Positions 35,175 through 44,421 of a DNA stretch of 64,000 bases are shown piece after piece. The notes beneath the pieces were generated by a model. It did no database searches. It had not been told where the DNA came from and was given only the letters and a program-made list of their open reading frames with translations. The stretch covers positions 6,905,001 to 6,969,000 of the forward strand of contig WPIO01000004.1 in NCBI GenBank assembly GCA_009760855.2. Direction: 5' to 3'. Every line of letters begins with the position of its first letter. Within the stretch, counting starts at the first letter, position 1. Both the position numbers and the translations under genes were made by a program. The DNA is from Cristatella mucedo (Eukaryota > Bryozoa > Phylactolaemata > Cristatellidae).

Positions 35175-35447
35175 TAGAGAGATAAACAGACAAACAGGCT
35201 GAGAGGCAGAGAGACTTAAACTGAGGCGGAGAGGCCAGCAATGAAACAGCAGACAGCAGCAAACGACGCCTGACGGGCACATATGAGCCTAGTGGCAGTA
35301 ACCCAGGTTGCCATGGTAACCCGGGTGCAGGCGGACCGCGATAACTACCTGAATATTGGTACAAATCTTATGCAAATGGGCTAAACATGTCGGGCTCGTC
35401 GAGTTCTATTCGTCAGCAGAAAGACAGCAATTTCGAAAACTATGATT

Positions 35448-35453
35448 TTTATT
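35448..35453 (-). terminator. Poly(A) signal AATAAA
   Basis: AATAAA on the minus strand, overlapping the stop codon of the open frame at 35449-35904. It lies about 540 bases past the stop of the preferred terminal exon. It is the first good signal downstream of that exon, so it probably ends this gene's mRNA. Confidence 0.4.
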
Positions 35454-35904
35454 TTGCAAGTGCGCAGAGGCTGACCAGATCCAGGGCTAGGATCGAGGGC
35501 TTGATCACGAAAAGTGAGCCTATTTTTTCGAGAAATAGCTCAATATTGATAGCTGATTTAGGACAACCACTGCTGCCTTCTTCGGGTGCCCCACAGAGCA
35601 TATCTGCACGCCCGGAGCAGCTTTCAGTGCCGATGCTCTTTTCTTGTCTGCCACGAGTCTGTGCCATATCAGATGCTGCAGCCAACGGCGGGCCAATATT
35701 GTCAGAATCTTCGTCGTCACTTTCAGCAACACTGCCCATGCATGTACTGGTGCTGCGATTCCGGACCCCCTGCATACTCTTTTCAGACCAGAGGGTAGCA
35801 ATGAAGTTCTCGGGAAATATTTCCAAGAACTTGCACACCAGTTTCATAGCGTTGTTAAGAACACCATTGCTAACATCTTTTATATCGTCATTACAGCCAA
35901 GCAT
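35449..35904 (-). other. Open frame in the putative 3' region of the minus-strand gene
   Basis: This is a 151-codon minus-strand frame with protein-like stretches: VCKFLEIFPENFIATLWS, an acidic AESDDEDSDN, and INIELFLEKIGSLFV. The same frame upstream reads ALENIAFKVENAVDLIQEQ but is separated by two stops around 35920-35946, where another frame reads MSKQSEELCAQELNKIGMLC. It may be coding sequence broken by indels, a pseudogenised part, or 3' UTR. The opposite strand is also open for 178 codons. Confidence 0.3.
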
Positions 35905-35989
35905 AGCATGCCTATTTTATTGAGCTCTTGTGCACATAGTTCTTCAGATTGCTTCGACATGAATCTGACTGTGCTGCTCTTGAATCAGG

Positions 35990-36085
35990 TCAACGGCGTT
36001 TTCGACTTTGAACGCTATATTTTCTAGGGCAGCTATCAGCAAAATTAACGATTAATTGCAAGTCTACTTGCAGAAATTCGGCTAC
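35990..36085 (-). CDS. Possible terminal exon of the minus-strand gene
   Basis: A CAG acceptor followed by GTAGCC opens a frame in phase 0, as required by the donor at 36280. It encodes 31 residues beginning VAEFLQVDLQLIVNFADSCP and ending RKRR before a stop. The polypyrimidine tract is weak. An alternative is the acceptor at 36033-36034, which opens ALENIAFKVENAVDLIQEQ in another phase and stops at 35944. I prefer the phase-compatible version but cannot settle it. Confidence 0.35.
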   Translation of the reverse strand, partial: VAEFLQVDLQLIVNFADSCPRKYSVQSRKRR

Positions 36086-36279
36086 CTGGGTTACTGCCAT
36101 CGGGCTCACATGCAGGTGCTAATGGGCTGGAGCAAGAACACTCCTCCCAGGTACTTAAAGTGCGAGTGATTATATAAGGGAGAAGACCGTGGCGACGTTT
36201 AGTGGCCAGCAGAGCATGCCAGAAGGTTATGGACAGCAGGGAGCTGGGAGCTGGCTTGCACACGCCCGCTCACACTCAC

Positions 36280-36534
36280 CTCCTGCAGGCCGCGCTGCAG
36301 CTCGCTGAGGCCGGCTCTAAGCGAGCGCATCTCCTCGGCCATTGCAAGCAGCATGATCTGCAGCGAGACGCTGTCCTGCAATGCCAGGGAGCTGCACGAT
36401 CCGCAGATGCCACTGTCCCCAGCACCCGATGCTGCTATTGCGATCGGTAGGTCGTCGGAGCCATTTTCCGCAGCAGCGGGGCGATCGAAGCTACCAGCCG
36501 ACTCAATACTGAGGCTGCCGAAGTCGGAAACATT
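36280..36534 (-). CDS. Internal exon, coiled-coil-like segment
   Basis: Read on the minus strand, TTCTTGTTGCTAG is a good acceptor and GAG|GTGAGT a near-perfect donor. Between them are 255 bases (85 codons) open in a single frame; both other frames hit stops. The first half is Ser/Gly/Asp-rich (NVSDFGSLSIESAGSFDRP). The second is an amphipathic helix: SLALQDSVSLQIMLLAMAEE followed by MRSLRAGLSELQRGLQE, with heptad-like leucines. It begins in phase 0, matching the end of the 42.6-kb exon. The helix recalls the conserved C-terminal coiled coil of CCSER/FAM190 proteins (an LQD-type start, then LL), but only from memory. Confidence 0.6.
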
Positions 36535-37256
36535 CTAGCAACAAGAAGCCTTGACATTAAGGCAGACTTCGGGCATTCGCACGGCCAAAACCGACAAAAG
36601 AGCAATCATATCTTGGGGCTGCTTAAGTCACATGGCTGACTCGCATGTCTCGAATATCAAGAATAAAAATATGTTTGCCTTTGCTCACGTACCAACTAAA
36701 GTACCTTAACGATATGCTCGGCTCCTTTTGCAACCAACAAGACATGGTTCTGAGCAGCCACGGAGTCACTTGAACAGCAAAGACGTAGCACAGTTTAATT
36801 ACTACTATGACAATGGATGTAAACAGCTATTTGCCCATATACACGTGTACATTATTAATATTAAAAGGATGGCTGGCCAAGACCATTGCGAAAGTCGAAG
36901 CAACACCTGCCAGCTATAGCACACAGCTGCCAGCTATGGCACACACGGGTAACTAGAGCCTCAGAAGAAAAGGAAGTATTGGTGAGAGTCAGTGATTAGA
37001 GCAGCCACTGGTTGCACCAAGGCCACAGATCAAACCACCTGCAATCAGCAGGCACCTGACATGAGTCACTGCGATTTCCTTGGGCAGCTGCATTCTAAAA
37101 GTAAGCAATTCAAGGAATGCTAGAAACAGCTGCAGCCGAAACAGTGAGGGTTCGAAAGGCCCAGACATTCGGGCTGAGCAGCACTACCTGGAGCTGTTGG
37201 CACTCATGAAGAAAAAAAGTTGATCACAAAACCACAAGCTGCACTATTCCAGCCAG

Positions 37257-37308
<52 letters not shown>

Positions 37309-38713
37309 TCTAAGAGGGCAGGGGTCAGGATAGAGTTTTGTAGTCTGATGGCAAGTAGTGGGAAATAAAGCTCGGTGAAAGCAGTTTAACAGCCAAGGCA
37401 GACCAATCATGCACAGCAGGCAACCGGAGCCAAGTCGCAAGCACTGAAATGCCGGTGCTCAGCATCGTAGTTAATGTCGACCGAACACACTCGAACCTAC
37501 CCACTGGTCGCACAGTACCTTCAATTGTGCAGAACAAAATGCTGGCTACCAGCAAAGACAGTGAGCCAGCTAGCTGCTGCTGCTGCTCTAAGGGTAGTGA
37601 CAAGCTACTCGGCACACAACTACCCATTTTGCACCAGCTGTACGGTTAAAACACTATGCCCATGGACTTGAGCAGGGCATCTTCCAAAAAGAGTGAGCCA
37701 ACCAGGATGCGAAAGAGAGACCTGTGCAATTTGTATCCTCTTCGTGCAGGCCTCATCCCATCAAACTAGTTAGGGCCGCAGCTATTTGTCGGATCTAGGG
37801 ACAAATGAAGGCGACAGGCCTAGATTACCAGTGCAAGCGGAGGTACGAAAAAGAGGTAGGTATCGTCCGTACACACAATCCTGCCAAACCGCTTGCAGCC
37901 TTTACTGAGATACGGGTTTACTAAAAATTAAGTGCCAGTGAATATGGTCTTGCAGGGTGCCGTTGCTGGACACGTTGCAAGACTATTTAAGTGCATGCCA
38001 AAAATGGAAGCAAAGAGAGAAGCACGATGCAAGAAGAAGAAGGAGGTACCAGCAGACCTGCTCCATTCGGCTGCAGCCACACGATACACTACTGGACAGC
38101 ATAGGCAAGTACCTTTCCGGCTGTCCATTATCAGTAAATAAATAGTAACACAAATTCGCTGTTTTTAATAAAGAGCATTAGGAAGCCATCTGCAGGGGAC
38201 TGAACACCAAAAAATATGTCTGCCTCGAGTGAAGAGTGATGATCGCCTCGACAACAACCTACAGATTACCAGTCTAGTCCCGATCGGCTGATTGATAGAT
38301 CACTATCGTTTTTCATTCGAGGTTCAACTCAGGGCTTTAAGGCTTCGGGTTTAAATTTCAACGTAGGTGCTCAAGCCAAATTCTGCTCCAACAAAAATAA
38401 TTTTAGCATGTCTGCTGAGTGCACGAGAACTAAATCTCTGTGTAGGCATCTCACAAAGGCTGGAATGAAAGCATAACGAGGCACTCCCTGTGTAATTGAT
38501 AATCAGTCACCCCCTCCCAACTTAAGACGGTTCAACTTCCAAAAACTCAAGAGATACGAACTCGACTAGTCAAGCACCGCAAGAAAAGAAATCTGAAAAT
38601 CAAATATTATCCAAAAGAACTTTCAAAATCCTGGCTTGGTCAGTATATTTGACACTGCTGAAAACAGCGCGCAGAAAACGGTATCTTACAGTGTCGGAAC
38701 TTATCGTAGTAGA
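36535..38713 (-). other. Putative intron of the minus-strand gene
   Basis: No further exon is recognised. It contains a pure (GA)n run at 37259-37307. The minus-strand frame at 37325-37627 is open for 100 codons but has no motif. Short overlapping frames near 37930-38140 are likewise unsupported. Confidence 0.4.
37259..37307. repeat. (GA)n microsatellite
   Basis: Uninterrupted GA dinucleotide run of about 48 bases. Confidence 0.97.
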
Positions 38714-39262
38714 ATAATAATAATAATAATAATAATGCACTTGATAAAGCGCCCTCAGAGAACTCAATCTCTCTCTAGGCGCTTTACATTTGCAGCAAAG
38801 GGAAATGCATTGAATGGTTAGTAATATCATTTTGATAAACAAACAAAATGAATAACATGGTTAGGGTGACATGCACACGGTCAGCATGCAAATGTGGTTA
38901 GTGGCAGCATGCACAGTGTCAGCATGCATAAGCACATCAAGGACGAATCACAGGGACCCACTGAATGCTGTCCTAAATAGGTGTGCTTTTAAGTTCCTTT
39001 TAAATGTGGTCAGGTCAGGGGATGTTCTGACGCAGGTCGGAAGGGAGTTCCAGGCTTTGGGAGCATACGAACTAAATGCACGGTCTCCAAAGGATGTGAG
39101 GTTTGTACGGGGTATTTGTAGACTGTTGGATTCCGAAAAGCGGGTGGTACGATGCTTGGCCTGATGGGGGAGAATATCTGAGAAATAGGCTGGAGCCAAT
39201 GAATGAAGAGACCTAAAAGTGAGCGACAAAACCTCGAAGTCAATCTGTTGCTTGACTGGTAG
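38714..39262 (-). mobile_element. LINE-A copy, 5'-truncated, fairly young
   Basis: The minus-strand copy has an (ATT)n tail, intact hairpin arms, the full 3' UTR and about 95 open codons of the ORF end. A handful of residue changes separate it from the 44.4-kb copy, for example SLAPAYFSD against SMAPAYLSD. Homology ends near 39262 inside the CTGGTA run encoding YQ. Confidence 0.9.
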
Positions 39263-39275
39263 AACAGATCATATG

Positions 39276-39352
39276 CATTCTCGACTTACGAAAATCCGAC
39301 TTATGACTACTTTTCTGGTCTCTAGCTACTTCATAAGTCAGGGGCTGACTGT
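39276..39352. mobile_element. Tigger/pogo-like terminal remnant
   Basis: CTCGACTTACGAAAATCCGA at the left and, inverted, CAGTCAGCCCCTGACTTATG at the right form imperfect inverted ends around a few dozen bases. The CGACTTACGAAAAT wording is typical of pogo/Tigger-like mariner termini as I recall them. It abuts the 5' end of the neighbouring LINE-A copy. Boundaries and TA duplication are uncertain. Confidence 0.4.
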
Positions 39353-39645
39353 ATAAGCGATGACCGATTGACCTGCAGATTAGCAGATTCTGTTCAGTGA
39401 TCTGAGGCAGGGCTCGAGTTCACCAAAGGCCGTCGACCATGACCTGGGGTACTCGAGTTGAGTGCATACACAGCTCCATGATAAACAACCTATGTAAAAC
39501 GAGCTTGCAGAGCTGAAACAATTCAGACTCGATCTTAAATGGGGAAAATGCCAGCCTCTGATTGAGCGCTACATCAAAAGAGTTAAGGTGATGTGAACTA
39601 AAGGAATGAAAAATCTATGCTGATAAGAGCTGAGGAAATATCCAA
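39353..39645. other. Unannotated sequence
   Basis: Nothing recognised. Confidence 0.4.
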
Positions 39646-39745
39646 TCATGCTTCCTCTGAAGCAAATGAAAGTACCTAGAAAGAGGTTGAGTTCTCCTGG
39701 GGGCGCTATATCGAATGTATTATTATTATAATTATTATTATTAGG
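39646..39745 (+). mobile_element. LINE-A 3' tail, decayed
   Basis: CTCTGAAGCAAATGAAAGTA, CCTAGAAAGAGGTTGAGTTC and GGGGGCGCTATATCGAATG, then (ATT)n-like repeats. Confidence 0.8.
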
Positions 39746-40840
39746 AACTAAATTTTTCTCAACACACATATTGGTATGTACTGCTGGCTGCCCATCCTCG
39801 AGCATACGTGGCAGGGAGGGATTGCAGAAGCCAGTTTCTGTATAAGAGCTTAACTGGCAGTACTCAATCATCAGCAGCAGCATCCAGCTACTAATGCAAC
39901 AGACTCTAGCTCGCTTACAGACTAAGCATGCTTGCCTGAATAGATTGGACGACCATGCATGGCTTGTCATAACTAGAGGAGCCGGACCAGTGACTAAAGC
40001 TGGTAGCCTAAACGCTGCAATGTGAACTGGAAGCCGAAGAATTGCAAATTGAGATGGCAGTGCAAGCCTCCGGCTTTGCTTGGAAGCCAATCTTGTGCCG
40101 ATGAAGGCCTAAAGTGAGCCAGTGCATTAAGCTCGGCAGGCTTCCATTAAATAACAATATTAACAATAATAAATAGGCAACTGACTGGTGCCAGCCTGGC
40201 TGCTGAACTAACTGACAGCCACAAGCCTTAAGCAAATGAATGAGCTGACCCCAGGGTAAGACCAAAAAGTTGACAAGCTCATAGATCTCAAGTTCTAAGA
40301 CTGGGCTCAGCAGGCCTCAACGGCCGAAGGGTCGGCCTATCTCTGGGATGCACTTGGGTGGTAATTCAAGAGATTACAAATAACAATAGTGTCAATATAA
40401 ATTATATAAGACCAGTATAGGCAATTCACTATAATAGTGGCTCGGACTATCTTTGTAATATTAAATGTATGTTAAGCACCAGAGAACTTTCTTTAAATGG
40501 AAGGCACGGCTGAGTCGATAGCTCACAATGACAAATCGGAAATGGGCCTTGGAAATTGTAAGATCTAAATGCGAATAGGCGAAATTCAAAACATAGCGTG
40601 TCTAAGTATTAATGCTATGTAATTTCCATTTACGAAGATGAAATTTGAAATCGCATTCATTTTTTGTACAGACCCTCTTTCCATTGTTAAAACCTGAGTA
40701 GCAAATCAGCCGTGGTTAGAAATTCTGTAACTCCACAAAACACTATGACATACAGTATATGCTGGAGAGTTCTCAGTCAGATCCTGCCAACAAGTTCAAA
40801 TTGGCATTTAGAGCTGATCTTTCCATAGAAGCTGTTCAGC
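39746..40840. other. Unannotated sequence
   Basis: A 173-codon minus-strand frame ends at 39569 and overlaps the LINE tail, so it is not a gene. The right-hand part may hold the decayed start of the LINE relic that follows. Confidence 0.4.
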
Positions 40841-41207
40841 TTTGGGTCTACAATGACCTGAGCGATGCTGATCAGGGCAGGGCCTCACTGGTGGCTCTCC
40901 TGAATCTATTTGTCAGCCGCTTTTGATGCAATACACCACCAAATCCTTCCGGGGCACCTCTCGACAAGCCAAGGTACAAAATTGGCACAGGGATAAACCT
41001 GATTAGGTCCTACTTAAGCTGGGGATGTCAGTCTGTAGATGTGAACGGGATTCGGTCACGGAGGGAGGATTTGAAGTATGGGGGCACCTCACAGTGTGGT
41101 CTGCATGCCCCACCTATGGCCGAGTTCATAGGCAAACACATTTTCGGCTTTCATTTCCGTGCTGATGGCACTTAGTTCAGCCTATTCCTTGACCCTTTAA
41201 GCCTTGC

Positions 41208-41208
<1 letters not shown>
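40841..41208 (+). pseudogene. LINE-A-like RT relic, left half
   Basis: Residues recoverable in mixed frames include LSAAFDAIHHQIL near 40915-40950, then SYLSWGCQSVDVNGI and LKYGGTSQCGLH (from the GVPQGSVLG region), and FHFRADGT near 41150-41170, where YADDT stands in intact copies. The catalytic Tyr-Ala is lost. The copy is interrupted at 41209 by an opposite-strand LINE-A tail. Confidence 0.7.
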
Positions 41209-41254
<46 letters not shown>

Positions 41255-41310
41255 TGCTTGATAAAGCGCCCTCAGAGAATTCAATCTCTTTCTAGGCGCT
41301 TTCCATTTGC
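41209..41310 (-). mobile_element. LINE-A 3' end inserted antisense into a LINE relic
   Basis: A long pure (AAT)n run is followed by the hairpin, read in the minus orientation (GATAAAGCGCCCTCAGAG on the plus strand). It ends at CCATTTGCT. The host relic has TTGCT on the left and TTTGCT on the right, which may be a short target duplication. Confidence 0.8.
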
Positions 41311-41720
41311 TCTATTCCGACGCCCTACTATTCCAAAACAAGTCGTCATTAGATGAGCACATTTGCTCCGCTGTACAGTCAGCCAATTGCCAGTTTAAGA
41401 ACTGTGCCAAAATCAGGGCTTGCTTAGATAAGAATGTGACAGCCAAACTAGTTCACGCCTTTGCCACATTGCAGCTAGATTACTACCAGAATTCCATATA
41501 TTCAGGAATCGTGGTCAGTCAGTGCTCTTGATCGTCTGCAACCAATGAAATCGTCGTCAGGTTCGCCTGGTCTGTCGTTAAAGACACTGCTGCCACACTA
41601 CTCCACTTCCGTCAGCGATTCACTTTTGGGCATCCAGTCAATCAGCAGCCTTACAGGTCGCTTATCTAGCTTACATCAGCCTATCTATCAATACTCCATG
41701 CTCCTCCAGTGTGCTCTCGA
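41311..41720 (+). pseudogene. LINE-A-like RT relic, right half
   Basis: Residues LDEHICSAVQSANCQFKNCA, followed by KIRACLDKNVTAKLVHAF, match LDDHISSTVKSAYFQLHNIA and what follows it in LINE-A. About 85 residues expected between the two halves are missing. Homology fades after about 41530. Confidence 0.7.
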
Positions 41721-42045
41721 AAAGCTCACTCATCTGCATCTAATCATTTTGCTGATGCATCAGATTGAAATCTTTTGGTCATCGAGTATTCAGCTCAAAC
41801 GAACCGAAAGTCTACAGCATGCTTCTGCCTATTGTAACTGTCTGAAATTGCCTTTGATCAAGTCTCAGCTGAAAACTCGCCCACTCTGCTTTTTCTTAGC
41901 TCTGGTGAACTGGTCTTTTTTTGTTTCCCCGTGCTTTCAGTGTTCAACGTTTGATCTCAGGAAAACCGCCACGGAACTTAGTAAAAGCTGCAGCACATAT
42001 GAATCGTGGAACTAGGCACGAAACAGCTTGTCTGATAGCTTAAGC
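41721..42045. other. Unannotated sequence
   Basis: An open plus-strand frame continues to 42015 but no domain is recognised. It may be decayed LINE sequence. Confidence 0.35.
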
Positions 42046-42046
42046 A

Positions 42047-42236
42047 CTAACCACATTTGCATGCTGACCCAGTGCATGTAACCCCTAACCATGTTATTCA
42101 TTTTGTTTGTTTTTCAAGCATGATTTTACTTACTATTCTATTGCGTATCACTTTGCAGCAAATGTAAAGCGCCTAGAAAGAGATTAAGTTCTCTGAGGGC
42201 GCTTTATCAAGTGCAATATTATTATTATTATTATTA
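42047..42236 (+). mobile_element. Young LINE-A 3' end
   Basis: Starting at CTAACCACATTTGCATGCTG, this segment is nearly identical to 46780-46970. The only mismatch I see is GACCCAGTG for GACTCAGTG. It ends in pure (ATT)n. TTAAGCA occurs at both flanks (42040-42046 and 42234-42240), a probable short target duplication. Confidence 0.9.
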
Positions 42237-42580
42237 AGCAGATCCGATGGGTGAAATTTGCAACGATACCGCCTGTCCATAGACATACTTTGTCAGGCAG
42301 CACCCCCTCTCAGCAAGCTTTGGTGCTTGCCTCACACTCTCCTTTGCATAATCGGAACACGACACAGCATTAGAAAAAGCTGGCCACCATGGCACAGCAC
42401 TGGCAGCTGCCACAGCTAGCCACTGCATGACAGCACAACAGCCAAATGGCAACAAAAGCAGCTGTATGGGCATCTTTTGCCACCGAGGAATGCAAGAAAG
42501 GTGCCAAAAGCAGCAGCAGCAATAGAATTAGTGGCTGCATCAGTATCAGCAGCAGCATCAGAAGCAGCAGGCGTACTCAC

Positions 42581-42648
42581 ACTAGCACTGGACGCCCCAG
42601 AGATTGGTCCGCTCTGATTGCCGAGGTCCCGTGCTTCGCCAAGGAGGG
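42581..42648 (-). CDS. Candidate 68-bp exon of the minus-strand gene
   Basis: On the minus strand, CCTGTGTTGCAG is an acceptor and AGT|GTGAGT a donor. The 68-bp segment completes the split codon left by exon 1 (phase 1) and ends in phase 0, as the 36.5-kb exon needs. The encoded residues are LLGEARDLGNQSGPISGASS plus AS, Ser/Gly-rich like exon 1. Phase agreement at both ends is the main support; the exon is short, so chance cannot be excluded. Confidence 0.4.
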
Positions 42649-44421
42649 CTGCAACACAGGTTGCCCGAAGTGAATACTTTAGCAACAAAGGCCCCAAAAC
42701 ACACAACACCCACAGCCTTTCTGTCAAAGCAGTACGCACGGCATGCTGGATACAGCTGCAAACAAGTCGATGCATGTAGAAAAAGACCACGGCGACCAGC
42801 TAGGCAGCAGCAACGTCTCGAGGCTGAGGCTAAGCAGGGCCCATCGCCGGGCAGCCTAGGCCGTCTCGCAGCGATCCAAACGGGCACGGCAGCACTTCTG
42901 CTCATGGCTACCACTAGCTCCCCAGATCATGCTAGTAACTGCCTGCCTACAAGCATAGCCGACCCCGGGGAATTTTTCGAGGAGGCTTATAATGTGATCT
43001 TGCCTGGCTCGTTTGGAGGGGCCAAGCGCTAAGGGTGGGCAGCAAGACCAGCTGCTGCAGGGCGATATGCGGGGCTTGGGATCTGGCCCACCACACACTC
43101 CTTAGGGTCAGCCGAGGCAAGGCAACAGCAGCTCCTCAGCATGAATCAGGCTGCAGGAAGAGTAGAGCTAGGCCCCAGGCAACAAGGAACTCTGCACCTG
43201 TCGAGATCTGAAGGCTCCATTAGCATTCAGTCACACAAGCTCAGCATCTGAACGCTGCATCTGAACATGAGGCTGTGGGATGCAACAGAAGCAAGACCAT
43301 GATGGGCTGCTGAGAGTTAAATATATCGTCAGAAGCTGGCCAGGATTCTTTGGCGAACCATCAGGAAGACATGGCTCAGTATGGCCTATTCCTCAGCAGG
43401 ACAGCAGTGGAGAATGTGGATGAACACAAGCCTGGTGACACTCAAGTGCAGCCTCACGTCGGCCGGCTTGTGACTGGTCGATACCGGCTCTAACAGCAGT
43501 TTGCTGGCACTGTTGCACCTCAGCTCATTGTGCCTGTGATTAATGGCAAACTGAATTAGCTGGAAAGAGCTTGGTAGCAAATGAATGAAAATCAGACTAG
43601 GACTGGGTAAGATAACAGGCAAGCTACCGATGAATAGCACTTGTGATGGAAGGGAATGATTCAGGTGGCAGCTCGGCCACAGTACAATGAAGGCACTTGA
43701 TTTACTTCACAGTGCTGCCTGTTTGTCTTAAGCCTCAGCCTTGCTGCCACTAACGATCCCAGTCTGGGTGCATTAACCTTGCACGAACGGTCGATCAGCC
43801 AGATGCACTGGGCCTCTTCATCTGGAGCCTGCAGCAGGGACATCAGTGAGGTCAGACACACTGGCACTGCTGGACTGCACACCTGAAGCTCCGTGCAGGC
43901 TGACTGGACAATCCATCAGGTGCAACCACGGTCAGCTGCCAATCAGCTAGTACTCTTAGCATGGCCTGCTGTAAGCCAAAGCAGTTAACAGAATTTCTCA
44001 CAGACAGAGCATTTGAGATAGAACAGCTGTCCAGTTCGCTACTGATGAGGAGCGTGACACGGTGATGATAATCTCTTAATCCACAAGTGCTGCTACTACA
44101 AGACCTAAGTTAGCAGCAAAGCAGTTAAGAAGGAATGACAAATCTCCAAAGCCCTTGGTTGGTCAGGAGGAATCAACCGATAAGTGCCACACACCTCGGA
44201 TGCAGCAGGCAGCATTGCTGATATTAAATGCAACACCTTCCCTGCATTGTCTAAGGAGTGGCATCAATGTAGTGTGAGATGAACTGGCTTGCCTTGCTCA
44301 AAGGATCAAACAAAAGCTCAGACACTACCCCTTCGACCCAGACTGGGGTGCATCTCTCCAATAGGTGGCTATCCCATAACACAATGCTAAGGGATAAAAC
44401 ACACAATAGGAACTAAAGTGA
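42649..44421 (-). other. Putative intron sequence
   Basis: Open frames on both strands at 42582-43098 overlap each other and lack motifs. No further exon is recognised up to the LINE-A copy at 44.4 kb. Confidence 0.4.

Noticed and set aside
39569-40090. 173-codon minus-strand gene
   Set aside because: It runs through the LINE tail and its (ATT)n repeats, which become Asn/Tyr stretches.
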